From NCBI RefSeq assembly GCF_029854705.2, contig NZ_CP139035.1, positions 1,302,001 to 1,366,000 of the forward strand: a stretch of 64,000 nucleotides of DNA, given 5' to 3'. This DNA is from Akkermansia sp. N21116. GTDB taxonomy: Bacteria; Verrucomicrobiota; Verrucomicrobiia; Verrucomicrobiales; Akkermansiaceae. Of the stretch, positions 8,758-17,041 are shown one piece after another. The position numbers and the translations under genes are program-made. Below the pieces are notes generated by a model. It worked only from the letters and a program-made list of their open reading frames with translations, was not told the origin of the DNA and searched no databases. The stretch's first letter is position 1. Each line of letters opens with the position of its first letter.

Positions 8758-10026
8758 ATGAAGTTGAAGTCTCTCTTGATCGGTTCTGTGATGGCGGCTG
8801 TTGTGTTGCCTTTGGTTTCGGTGTCCCAGGAACCCTCCGGCGGTGATGTCCTGCAGGAGGCCAGGAAACTGGCTGAGTTCAACCCGGTACGGAAGTGGAC
8901 AAGTGCGGATGGAAAACGCAGTTTTACGGGAAAGATTACGTCGGTGGTTGCCAATCAGGTAACGATTGCTCCTCAGGTTCCGGGAGCCCCGGAAGGGGAG
9001 TTCGGAGAGGGGAAATCCTTTGCCGCCGGATTTTTGTCGCCGGCAGACCGGAAGTGGGTGAAGGAAAACCGTGATTTGGTGGGAGTGAGTGATGAGCAGA
9101 AAGCCGAGGTAATGACGAAGGCCCTGATGCCGGCTCTGGAGGCGAAGGATGATGCCCTTCTGGATCTGTTGCTGAAGAATGGCGCTCAAGTGTCGGGGCG
9201 TGACGCGGATCGTGTTTCCACATACCAGATGCTGATGAACAAGGGAAAGAAGGATCTGGCCGAGAAGGTTGCATCGCTATTGCCGAAGACTCCGGGGTAT
9301 CCGGCGGGATCTCTGAGCGCTGCGTTGAAAGGAGTGTTGGAGAAGCAGAAGGATTTGAAGAAGATTATTGCGAAAGCGGGGTATAATGCAGTGAGGATTG
9401 AGAACAAGAATGGTCAATCCCAACTGACGGCGAAGAGTGGTGCTTTTACGCCGGAGATGCTGAAGGAGTATGGCGATGGTGCTCTTCTGGTGTCGGACTT
9501 GATGCAAGAGGCTGTTGGTCGCCTCATTGATGCAGAGCCCGGGGAATTGGCGAATTTGTGGAAGACGAATAAGATAGCCCAGTTTTATCCCTGGCCGCAG
9601 GAGATTGTGTTTGCCGGTGAGAATCCTCCGGAAATCATAGCGATGATTCGCAGTACGGCTTGGTATTCTCCAGAGCAGGATGCGGCGCTGGCGGAGATCG
9701 GCGACGGGTTGGTGAAGGAATGGAAGACTTTGATGGATGATGCTGCCAAACTGGGAGACAAGGCTCCGTCCGAGGAAGACGTGAAGAGAATGCGAAAGAT
9801 GGTGGAAAAGGTGGAGGCCGATGCAACGAAACTGGCTTTGGCGGCTAAAATCCTGCCCCTGTACAAGGGGGAAGAGAAATGGAAGAAGACGGCCACGGCG
9901 CTGGAAGCGGCAACTAAGGCCGTGTCCCAGCCGCGCAGCGAAGATGCAGATGCGTTCTTTCTCCAGAATCAGCCGGATGTTCGTAAAATGGACGATCACC
10001 TCCGTTCTTTGCCCCTTTCCCGCTGA
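8758..10026 (+). CDS. Secreted protein with N-terminal SHD1-like domain
   Basis: I chose the ATG at 8758 (422 residues) because it starts a clean signal peptide (MKLKSLLIGSVMAAVVLPLV). An in-frame GTG at 8746 sits nearer the GGAGG at 8727-8731. After the signal comes RKWTSADGKRSFTGKI and later FLSPADRKWVKEN, the start and end of an SLA1 homology domain 1-like (SHD1) module, here with an inserted GAPEGEFGEG loop. The rest is largely helical and charged, without a motif I recognise; KNGAQVSGRDADRVSTYQMLMNKG is faintly ankyrin-like. The function is unknown. The same SHD1 pattern recurs in the thioredoxin-like protein at 26656. Confidence 0.7.
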   Translation: MKLKSLLIGSVMAAVVLPLVSVSQEPSGGDVLQEARKLAEFNPVRKWTSADGKRSFTGKITSVVANQVTIAPQVPGAPEGEFGEGKSFAAGFLSPADRKWVKENRDLVGVSDEQKAEVMTKALMPALEAKDDALLDLLLKNGAQVSGRDADRVSTYQMLMNKGKKDLAEKVASLLPKTPGYPAGSLSAALKGVLEKQKDLKKIIAKAGYNAVRIENKNGQSQLTAKSGAFTPEMLKEYGDGALLVSDLMQEAVGRLIDAEPGELANLWKTNKIAQFYPWPQEIVFAGENPPEIIAMIRSTAWYSPEQDAALAEIGDGLVKEWKTLMDDAAKLGDKAPSEEDVKRMRKMVEKVEADATKLALAAKILPLYKGEEKWKKTATALEAATKAVSQPRSEDADAFFLQNQPDVRKMDDHLRSLPLSR

Positions 10027-10104
10027 ACCGGAACGGGGGATTGTCTGGATGAAAACGTTTTTCTTCCTTGATTCAGGGAAGAATATCCGTCAGTTTGTTG
10101 CGCA

Positions 10105-10638
10105 ATGAGGGTTGACGTCCGACATGGTCTGTTTTGCGTTTTGGCGTTCGTTTTGGCAATGCTGTTTGTTTCGTGTTCGAACCAGCAGGTGGAGGCTCCT
10201 GAGAGTTTGCCGGAGTATCATTATGTGCAGGGGAAGACGGCGGCGTTGCGCAACGGGCGTGCCATTCCCCCGCCTAATGTTCCCCCTCAGGTGAAGAGGG
10301 CAATTTATGCGGCGAATTCGATTGTGGGGAAGCCGTATCGAATGGGAGGCGGGCATAAGCGACATTATGATTCTTCCTATGATTGTTCCGGAACGGTATC
10401 GTTTGTCTTGCGGGAGGCTGGGTTGATGACGTCGATTCGGCATTCGAAGTTGTTTTTGAATTATGGAAGCCGAGGTCCCGGCAAGTGGATTTCCATCTAT
10501 GCCAAGAACGGACATGTGTTCATGGTAATCTGCGGAGTTCGTTTTGATACGTCGGGACGTGGCAGAAAGGGGCCTGCGTGGAGGACCGAACCGCGGAATA
10601 CGAAGAATTTCGTGGTTCGCCATCCGACGATGTTGTGA
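10105..10638 (+). CDS. NlpC/P60-like cysteine peptidase lipoprotein
   Basis: The 177 residues begin with a lipoprotein signal ending at Cys24 (LFVSC). The mature part has GKPYRMGGGHKRHYDSSYDCSG, where the Cys of DCSG is the expected nucleophile, and KNGHVFMVICG, where the His is the expected second catalytic residue. This is the pattern of NlpC/P60 peptidases, which cut peptide bonds in peptidoglycan stems. The layout differs somewhat from classical members in the spacing before Cys, so the substrate is inferred. It is probably anchored to the outer or inner membrane facing the periplasm. The gene follows the SHD1 protein by 78 bp on the same strand. Confidence 0.65.
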   Translation: MRVDVRHGLFCVLAFVLAMLFVSCSNQQVEAPESLPEYHYVQGKTAALRNGRAIPPPNVPPQVKRAIYAANSIVGKPYRMGGGHKRHYDSSYDCSGTVSFVLREAGLMTSIRHSKLFLNYGSRGPGKWISIYAKNGHVFMVICGVRFDTSGRGRKGPAWRTEPRNTKNFVVRHPTML

Positions 10639-10737
10639 CGTGGCTCGCGTTCCCCGCAGGAATGCGCAGTTCCCGAATGAGGCGGAATTGTCACTCGGGA
10701 TCCATACTGTTGTGTGGTATGTTATCAGCCGAATGTG

Positions 10738-11358
10738 ATGGAACGGCTGGCTGCACTGAATTACCGGTATTATGCGAGAGACGTGTGCAAGCTGTTGCTG
10801 GGAACCGTATTGCAGACGGCTGCCTATGCGTTTGTGATGGTGCCCTTGCGGGTAGTGAATGGCGGAGTGACGAGTTTTTCTCTAGTATTGCACGGGGTAA
10901 CGGGACTGGATGTCGTGGTCTTGGCCAATATCTTGCTGATGTTTCTGGTGGTGTTGGCGTGGCTGGGTCTTGGGAGGGAATGTATGGTGAAATCCCTGCT
11001 GGGTTGCGTGTTCTACGCGTGGAGCTTTTCTTTATTTCTGGCGATGGAGTGGTCATTGGATTGGCCATTGCCTCTGGGGGTGGTATTGGCTGCCGTGAGT
11101 GTGGGAACGGGATATTATTTGTGTATGGATGCGCGAGGAAGTTCCATGGGGTTCGACGTGGTGGCTCTGATTTTGAACCGGAAAAATCCCCGGGTACGTA
11201 TCGCCGTTGCGATGCGCACCATCAATGTTGCTGTGATCCTGGCGGGATTTGCTGTGTTTGGCCTGGAATCGGTTGCAGCAGGAATTATATTCACCATGAT
11301 TCAGACCTGGGTACTGGGTTTGTGGATCAAGCTCCGTCCGCCAAGTCTGAGGGACTAA
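10738..11358 (+). CDS. YitT-family membrane protein lacking the C-terminal DUF2179 domain
   Basis: From the ATG at 10738 (MERLAALNYRYYARD) the protein has 206 residues and five to six membrane helices. Helix boundaries match the YitT pattern: a first helix ending VMVPLRVVNGGVTSFSLVLHGVTG, then a later GYYLCMDARGSSMGFDVVALIL segment typical of the family (GSTGGxDIxALIL in others). Many YitT proteins carry a soluble DUF2179 domain after the last helix, which is missing here. The function of the family is not established. A GTG at 10714 gives an 8-residue longer frame but starts before any hydrophobic segment and is less likely. Confidence 0.75.
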   Translation: MERLAALNYRYYARDVCKLLLGTVLQTAAYAFVMVPLRVVNGGVTSFSLVLHGVTGLDVVVLANILLMFLVVLAWLGLGRECMVKSLLGCVFYAWSFSLFLAMEWSLDWPLPLGVVLAAVSVGTGYYLCMDARGSSMGFDVVALILNRKNPRVRIAVAMRTINVAVILAGFAVFGLESVAAGIIFTMIQTWVLGLWIKLRPPSLRD

Positions 11359-11364
11359 ATGACA

Positions 11365-11397
11365 CAAGCCGCCCCCAGTGAATGTGGAGGCGGCTTG
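11365..11397. terminator. Hairpin between convergent genes
   Basis: CAAGCCGCC (11365-11373) pairs perfectly with GGCGGCTTG (11389-11397) across a 15-base loop, between the ends of the YitT-type gene (+) and gltX (-). Neither side has a good T-run, so it is a weaker candidate; it could serve both genes. Confidence 0.5.
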
Positions 11398-11429
11398 AAT
11401 GAAGGCTGGCGGGTTTTGCAAAGCCGGGG

Positions 11430-12746
11430 TTATGCCCAGGCTGCAGCAGCGTTACGGAGACGGAGGAGGGATTCCTGTCTGCCGAGAAGCTGGAAGATGT
11501 CCGAGAGATCGGGGCCGCCGTGAACGCCTGTCAGGGCAACGCGAGCGGGGAACATGATGGCTCCTGGTTTTTTATAGCCCTGGGCTTTGGCGGTGGATTT
11601 GAGGATATCGACGATTTCGTGACCGTCCCATTGGGAGAGGCCCTCCAAGGTATCGGCAAGGACTGCCATGAGAGCTCCGGCGCCGGGCTGGAGTTTGGCG
11701 AGTGTTTCTTCGTCCATGACGAGATTGAAGAAGAAAGAAATGAATGCCGGAACGTCCAAGAGGGTTTTAACCTTATGCTGGACAGTGGCGATGGCGGGCT
11801 TGAGGATGGGGGAATCTTGCGGAAGCCCGGCTTCGATGCAGAAGGGGAGAGCCCGGGCGACAAAGTCTTCCGAAGTGAGGGAGGAGATATGCTGCTGGTT
11901 GACCCAGGTGCATTTGGTGATGTCGAATTTGGCGGCGGAGCGGTTGATGGCTTCGAGGGAGAAGCGGTCAATGAGCTGGGCGGGTGAGAAGATTTCCGTG
12001 TCGTCCTTGGGGGACCACCCGAGGAGGGCGAGGAAGTTGACGACGGACTCCGGGAGGAAACCGAGTGCGGGGTAGGCTCCGAGGGCGGCTCCGGTGTCGC
12101 GTTTGGACATTTTGGAACCGTCGGGGTTGAGGATAAGCGGAATATGACCGTAGGCCGGAGGAGTGACGCCCAAGGCTTCGAAAATCTGGATGTGCTTGGG
12201 CGTATTCATGATATGGTCCTCTCCGCGGATGACGTGGGTCATGCGCATTTCAATGTCGTCGACGACATTGACGAAGTGAAAGACATAGCTGCCGTCGGAG
12301 CGCTTGATGACCATGTCGGGGGTATTGGATGCATCCCGGTAGTCGATGGAGATGGAACCGCAGATGATATCGTTGAAGGTGACGGGCTTGGTGCGGTCGA
12401 AACGGAATCGCCAGGCACCGTCGCTTTCGTAAACGCGTCCGGCGTCGACGAGCTTCTGGAAGTAGGCGTCGTAGATATGATTGCGCTGGCTTTGGAAGTA
12501 GGGACCGCAGTCTCCTCCGACCATGGGGCCTTCGTCCCAGTCCATGCCGAGCCAGCGGAGGCCGTCGAATATGGCCTGGGTAGCTTCCTCGGAGTCGCGT
12601 TCCTTGTCGGTGTCTTCGATACGGAGGATGAAAGTACCTTTCATCTTGCGGGCGAAGAGCCAGTTGAAGAGGGCTGTGCGTGCGCCGCCGATATGGAGGT
12701 AACCGGTGGGAGAGGGTGCGAAACGGGTGCGGACCTTGTCGTTCAT
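11430..12746 (-). CDS. gltX: Glutamyl-tRNA synthetase
   Basis: The start MNDKVRTRFAPSPTGYLHIGGART (ATG at 12746) matches the canonical N-terminus; a longer frame to 12782 adds residues not seen in the family. The enzyme is 438 residues, a little short of the usual 460-500. It has the class I signatures HIGG (residues 18-21) and KMSKR in the middle, plus the DEGP and RGEDHIMNT segments that contact tRNA and glutamate. It charges tRNA-Glu in the cytoplasm; whether it is discriminating cannot be told by eye. It is transcribed alone on the minus strand, divergent from tatC. Confidence 0.95.
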   Translation of the reverse strand: MNDKVRTRFAPSPTGYLHIGGARTALFNWLFARKMKGTFILRIEDTDKERDSEEATQAIFDGLRWLGMDWDEGPMVGGDCGPYFQSQRNHIYDAYFQKLVDAGRVYESDGAWRFRFDRTKPVTFNDIICGSISIDYRDASNTPDMVIKRSDGSYVFHFVNVVDDIEMRMTHVIRGEDHIMNTPKHIQIFEALGVTPPAYGHIPLILNPDGSKMSKRDTGAALGAYPALGFLPESVVNFLALLGWSPKDDTEIFSPAQLIDRFSLEAINRSAAKFDITKCTWVNQQHISSLTSEDFVARALPFCIEAGLPQDSPILKPAIATVQHKVKTLLDVPAFISFFFNLVMDEETLAKLQPGAGALMAVLADTLEGLSQWDGHEIVDILKSTAKAQGYKKPGAIMFPARVALTGVHGGPDLSDIFQLLGRQESLLRLRNAAAAWA

Positions 12747-12931
12747 GGAAGATGAGGTTAGACGTGCATGGCGCGAGGTCAAGCACTAGAAGTGCGGGAA
12801 ATGTGAAAATCGGGGTTGATGAGGTATGGATGACGTGGTTTGGCGAGCTTGCCGCTTGCCAAGAGGCGCGAGAATGGATTGACTGTCTCGACGTGTTTTT
12901 TCTAAAACATATATTTCATCTTCGCGAACGG

Positions 12932-14026
12932 ATGCAGATTACCGGGGCGGACGAGGAAAAGCCTTTCCTCGACCACTTGGAGGATCTGAGGACGATGATT
13001 TTGCGGATGGCGATATGCCTGGTGATTACAACGGTGGTGAGTTTTGAGTTTGCTACGGATTTGATGGATATTATCCGCAAACCGGCTGATGAGGTTTGGA
13101 CGACATATGAGAATGCTCATTTGCCGGCTGGGATCACGACTGAAGAATGGGGGGAGGCAAAGACCCTTGCGTATGTACTGCCGGGCTTGCCGGAGAAGGC
13201 TCGTCTGGCTATTGAGAAGAAGGTTTCTGGAGAGAAATGGAAGCTGGCGGAGAGTGCTTTGCTGTTGCGTGCTGCGAGACAGTTGCCGGAGGCTGAGAGG
13301 GAGGCTTTTTTCAAGGAAGCTTCTTCGAATGAGGGCATTGCTCGCTTGTCCATGGAATTGGAGAGGACGGGGGCGGTGATTACGGAAGGTACCGGGCGCG
13401 GGGCTTTGAAGTTGATGGGGGCCTTCCAACCGGGCGAGCCGTTCATGCTTTCCATCAAGCTGGCATTTTACGCGGGACTGGTGATTTCGTTCCCGTTCCT
13501 GATGTATTTTCTGCTCCAATTTATTGTGCCAGGACTGCTGGAGAATGAACGAAAACTCTTGTATAAGAGCCTGTTTATCGGATTCGGACTGTTTTTAACG
13601 GGTGTCGGATTCTGCTACTGGGTTGTGCTTCCTCGCGTACTGACGTTTTTCTATATGTATTCGTTGGATTTCGGGATCGCGAACGAGTGGCGTATCGGAT
13701 ATTATATTTCATTTGCGACGCAGTTGGTGCTGATGTTCGGCATCGGGTTTGAACTGCCGGTGGTCGTGATGCCATTCGTGAAGATGGGGCTCCTGAGCTA
13801 CGAGTTGATGAAGTCCACGAGGCGCTATGCGATTGTAGCAATTACTGTCTTGGCGGCTTTTATTACGCCGACTCCCGATATTCCGACGATGATGTTGATG
13901 GCCGTGCCGATGTATGTTCTGTATGAGGTGTGTATTCTACTGGCCTGGAGGGAGTCGCGCCGGAGGGCGAAGGAGGATGCCGAGGCGTATGCCCGGATGG
14001 AGCATGATTACGGGATTAAGGATTAA
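12932..14026 (+). CDS. tatC: Sec-independent translocase TatC with enlarged first periplasmic loop
   Basis: I start at the ATG at 12932 (MQITGADEEKPFLDHLEDLR), because FLDHLxELR is the conserved N-terminus of TatC; the frame is open further upstream without homology. The product is 364 residues against about 250-260 usually. Helices fit TatC: TM1 near 22-43, TM2 near 172-195, then TM3-TM6 with PFLMYFLLQFIVPGL, FELPVVVMPFVKMGLLS and AAFITPTPDIPTMMLMAVPMYVLYE. The extra length is a charged, helical insert of about 125 residues between TM1 and TM2 (first periplasmic loop). TatC recognises twin-arginine signal peptides; TatA/B genes are not in the window. Confidence 0.92.
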   Translation: MQITGADEEKPFLDHLEDLRTMILRMAICLVITTVVSFEFATDLMDIIRKPADEVWTTYENAHLPAGITTEEWGEAKTLAYVLPGLPEKARLAIEKKVSGEKWKLAESALLLRAARQLPEAEREAFFKEASSNEGIARLSMELERTGAVITEGTGRGALKLMGAFQPGEPFMLSIKLAFYAGLVISFPFLMYFLLQFIVPGLLENERKLLYKSLFIGFGLFLTGVGFCYWVVLPRVLTFFYMYSLDFGIANEWRIGYYISFATQLVLMFGIGFELPVVVMPFVKMGLLSYELMKSTRRYAIVAITVLAAFITPTPDIPTMMLMAVPMYVLYEVCILLAWRESRRRAKEDAEAYARMEHDYGIKD

Positions 14027-14152
14027 GATTCCAGTTCAGCGGTTGGCAATTCCCTTGTGCCTGTGATTAGCGTTGACGTGGAGGATGGTGTGGTGGGCTT
14101 GATGATGCACACGCATGTTGCCTCCGATTTGTCGGTGTTGTCTCCAGATAAT

Positions 14153-14184
14153 AAAAAAGGAGTCCGGTTGGAAACCGGACTCCT
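14153..14184 (-). terminator. Rho-independent terminator of the sulfatase gene
   Basis: AGGAGTCCGGTT (14158-14169) pairs with AACCGGACTCCT (14173-14184) around a three-base loop, 12 bp with no mismatch. On the minus strand it is followed by a T-run (complement of 14153-14157). It lies 31 bp past the sulfatase stop. Confidence 0.92.
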
Positions 14185-14214
14185 GAATGAATGGTTGAAG
14201 GATAGGGTGGGAGA

Positions 14215-15816
14215 TTAGTCGTCCAGCAGGGCGTATTCCCGCAGGTTTTCCTTGTTGACGGGGGACTTTTTGATTTCTTCGAGTTTGTTGTGGAGGTGTT
14301 TGACGATGTCGGGATGCTTGGAGGCAAGGTTGTTGAGTTCCTTGGGATCCTTTTCCAGGTCGATGAGGAGGCCGCCTTCGGGGGCACGTGACATTTTGGC
14401 TCCGAGACCGTTAATCCCATCGCGGATGGGGGTGCCGGCGGGGAGGTATTTCCATTTGCCGGAGCGGATACCGACCATCTTGGCAGAGGAGTTGACGATG
14501 TGATAGTCGCGACCTTTGGTGTCTTTTCCTTCCAGCGCCAGGAGGTGATTTTCACTGTCGGGGAAGGGTGATTTGGCTTTGGGATCAAGGAGGGCAAGCA
14601 GAGTGGCGCCGAGGTCCATCTGGTTGATGAGAGCCTTGCTTTCCATGCCGGGCTTGACGACTCCGGGCCAGCGGACGATGAAGGGGACGCGGGAACCTCC
14701 CTCAAGGATACTGTATTTGCCGGCACGGAAGGGGCCGGAAGGACTGTGCCCCACATTGTCTTTAACGGCGTTGTCGGCATAACCGTCATCAAGGACGGGG
14801 CCATTATCGCTGGTGAAGATGACGAGGGTATCGTTGGAGAGGCCGCATTCGTCAAGAGTCTTCATGAGGCGTCCGACGCAGTCGTCGAGCTGGACGGTGA
14901 CGTCTCCGCGGACCCCGCACTTGCTTTTACCGACGAATCGTTTGTCGGGGGTACGTGGAACGTGTATATCGTGCGTGGCAAAGTAGACGAAGAAAGGCTG
15001 TTTGGCCTGGGCATTGCGTTTGATGAATTGGATGGCTTCATTGGTGATAAAGTCGGCGTTTTTTTCGTCGTCCCAGAGGGCGGCTTTCCCGCCTTTCATG
15101 AAGCCGATGCGTCCGATGCCGTTGATGATGGCATTGTTGTGGCCATGGCTCCACATGAGTTTCAGGAGGTCTTTATTGTCTTTCCCATTGGGGAGGCCGG
15201 GGAAGTTATGCTTGTAGGAAACTTCTATGGGATCGTTGGGGTCGAGGTTTTCGACTTTGTCGTTACGGAGGATGACGCATGGGACACGGTCTCCGGTGGC
15301 GGCGAAGATGCAGCTTTCATCGAAACCGATGTCGTTGGGACCAGGGGAGATGGAATGGTTCCAGTCGATTTTCCCTTTACCGAGGCCAAGGTGCCACTTG
15401 CCGAAGACGGCTGTTTTGTAACCGTACTTCTGCATAATTTTGGGGAGAGTCGGCTGGTCGGTATCAATGATCATGGCTGCATCCCCGGGGAGGATTCCGG
15501 TTCCTTCCTTTCGCCAGGGATACTGGCCTGTGAGGAAGGCGTACCGCGACGGGGTACAGACGGAGGTGGTGGAGTAGGCGTCGGTGAACTTGATTCCTTG
15601 CTTGCAGAGTTTGTCGATGGCTGGCGTCGGAATTTTTTGGGGGTCTGCGCCGTAGCATCCGACATCACCGTACCCGAGATCATCGGCAAAGATGACGACG
15701 ACAGCTTTGGGAAGCTTGGGGGTTTTGCTTATTTCTGTTCCGGCTTGGGCGAATGCTGGTATGGCTGCAGTAGCCAGAAGCAAACCGGAGAAGAGGAGGG
15801 AATTGCTTTTATTCAT
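14215..15816 (-). CDS. Secreted arylsulfatase-type sulfatase
   Basis: The 533 residues start with a signal peptide cut after PAFAQA. The alkaline-phosphatase-fold sulfatase domain has FADDLGYGDVGCYG (metal ligands) and SVCTPSR near residue 86. In CxPSR the Cys is matured to formylglycine, the catalytic nucleophile. GKWHLG, the TSDNG segment (calcium ligands) and GGSRVPFIVRWPG are also in place. It should remove sulfate esters from an extracellular or periplasmic glycan; sulfated mucin O-glycans are a reasonable target in an Akkermansia-like organism, but the sugar is not predictable here. The maturase (anSME) is not in the window. It ends the minus-strand run that also contains the AI-2E transporter. 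Confidence 0.93.
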   Translation of the reverse strand: MNKSNSLLFSGLLLATAAIPAFAQAGTEISKTPKLPKAVVVIFADDLGYGDVGCYGADPQKIPTPAIDKLCKQGIKFTDAYSTTSVCTPSRYAFLTGQYPWRKEGTGILPGDAAMIIDTDQPTLPKIMQKYGYKTAVFGKWHLGLGKGKIDWNHSISPGPNDIGFDESCIFAATGDRVPCVILRNDKVENLDPNDPIEVSYKHNFPGLPNGKDNKDLLKLMWSHGHNNAIINGIGRIGFMKGGKAALWDDEKNADFITNEAIQFIKRNAQAKQPFFVYFATHDIHVPRTPDKRFVGKSKCGVRGDVTVQLDDCVGRLMKTLDECGLSNDTLVIFTSDNGPVLDDGYADNAVKDNVGHSPSGPFRAGKYSILEGGSRVPFIVRWPGVVKPGMESKALINQMDLGATLLALLDPKAKSPFPDSENHLLALEGKDTKGRDYHIVNSSAKMVGIRSGKWKYLPAGTPIRDGINGLGAKMSRAPEGGLLIDLEKDPKELNNLASKHPDIVKHLHNKLEEIKKSPVNKENLREYALLDD

Positions 15817-15823
15817 ATTGTTA

Positions 15824-17041
15824 TTAAATACTTGTGGTGGAAGATGAATCTTTCATGGATTGCCAGATGTATCGCCTGAAGATGACTTTGAGGGCTGCCG
15901 TGAGTGGAACGGCAAGAAGGGCTCCTAAAATGCCTCCTAGAACGAGTGTCCAGAAGAGGACGGAGAACATGACTGTCAGAGGGTGGAGGCCGACGGAATT
16001 ACCTACGATTTTGGGCTGGATGACCCAGCCGTCGAATTGGTTGACGGCAGTGAAGATGCCGATGACCAGAAGGATATGCTGCCAGTCATGCCAGACGAAC
16101 CATGCAATGAGAGCAGCGGGAACGACGGTGATGATGGTGCCGAGGTAAGGAATGATGCCGAGGATGGCGACGGCTGCTCCGATGGTAAAGGCGTAGGGCA
16201 GCCCGATGAAGTAGAGGATGACCGCGGTGAGGGCGCCATCAATGAGGCTGACGAGCATTTGGCCTCGGAGGAAGGAGATGATATAGCCGTTGATTTCCTG
16301 GACGGTGGAGACGACTTCTTCCTTGAATCGGGACTCTTTGATGGGGAGAACATCGTGCCAGTGTTCCTTGATGGAACTGCTTTCCGTGAGGAAGTAGAAA
16401 AGGAAGATGGGAGTCATGACGAGTCCGATCGCGATGCCGATCCAGCCGAAGACAGCTTCGCTGCCGGAGGTGAGCCAGGAGGTTATCTTGGTGAAGAATC
16501 GGGAAGCGTTGAGATCCATGCAAATGGTAAGTTGCTGCTGAGGCGTGGTGGCAGAACGCATTTGCTGAAGTTCTTCCGGGGAGTAGGCGTCGGAGTCCAT
16601 ATCCCGCAGGCTTTTGCGGTAGAATTTGTCGATGGCGCCGGCGACCATGGGTTTTTCCATGGCAGTGAAGACGGCATTGGAGGCGGATTGCCAGATTTGA
16701 GCCCGGTTGTCGACGAGTTCATTCGTTTGGTGGACGAGCGGGGGAACGATCCCCAGGAGGAAAATGACGATAGCGAGTGCACAGGCGCCCATTACTCCGG
16801 AAACGGCAAGGGGACGGGAAATTTTTCGTCGGACCAGCCAGTTGACAAGGGGCTCAAGAAGATAGGCGATGACTGCCGCAACGATGACGGGCAGGAGTAC
16901 GGGTTCAAGGAAGCCGAGGACATGGGAGATGAGCAGGATGGCTCCGACGGCAAGTGCCAGAATAACGGCAAGGGAGACACCGGTGAGAGCGTTCCAGCAT
17001 GTTTGCTTACGGAAGTCGTTCGGGGTGGGGGGAGGAGTCAT
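15824..17041 (-). CDS. AI-2E-family (PerM-type) transporter
   Basis: I start at the ATG at 17041 (MTPPPTPNDFRKQTCWN); the frame extends to 17281 but that part lies inside the neighbouring gene and is low-complexity. The 405-residue product has eight predicted membrane helices. It has the family's large soluble segment after helix 3 and the conserved EINGYIISFLRGQMLVSLIDG, LGIIPYLGTIITVVPAAL and FDGWVIQPKIVGNSVGLHPL motifs. The family includes E. coli TqsA (AI-2 export) and sodium/proton antiporters, so the substrate is open. Its start overlaps the end of the aspartyl-protease gene by 35 bp, suggesting translational coupling, and it is 7 bp from the sulfatase. Confidence 0.88.
   Translation of the reverse strand: MTPPPTPNDFRKQTCWNALTGVSLAVILALAVGAILLISHVLGFLEPVLLPVIVAAVIAYLLEPLVNWLVRRKISRPLAVSGVMGACALAIVIFLLGIVPPLVHQTNELVDNRAQIWQSASNAVFTAMEKPMVAGAIDKFYRKSLRDMDSDAYSPEELQQMRSATTPQQQLTICMDLNASRFFTKITSWLTSGSEAVFGWIGIAIGLVMTPIFLFYFLTESSSIKEHWHDVLPIKESRFKEEVVSTVQEINGYIISFLRGQMLVSLIDGALTAVILYFIGLPYAFTIGAAVAILGIIPYLGTIITVVPAALIAWFVWHDWQHILLVIGIFTAVNQFDGWVIQPKIVGNSVGLHPLTVMFSVLFWTLVLGGILGALLAVPLTAALKVIFRRYIWQSMKDSSSTTSI

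Noticed and set aside
10061-10083. Hairpin TTCTTCCTTG / CAGGGAAGAA just before the NlpC/P60 gene
   Set aside because: It has a decent stem but no T-run follows, so I did not call a terminator.
14746-15879. A 377-codon plus-strand frame over the sulfatase gene
   Set aside because: The sulfatase is well supported; the plus frame is an acidic, low-complexity shadow.
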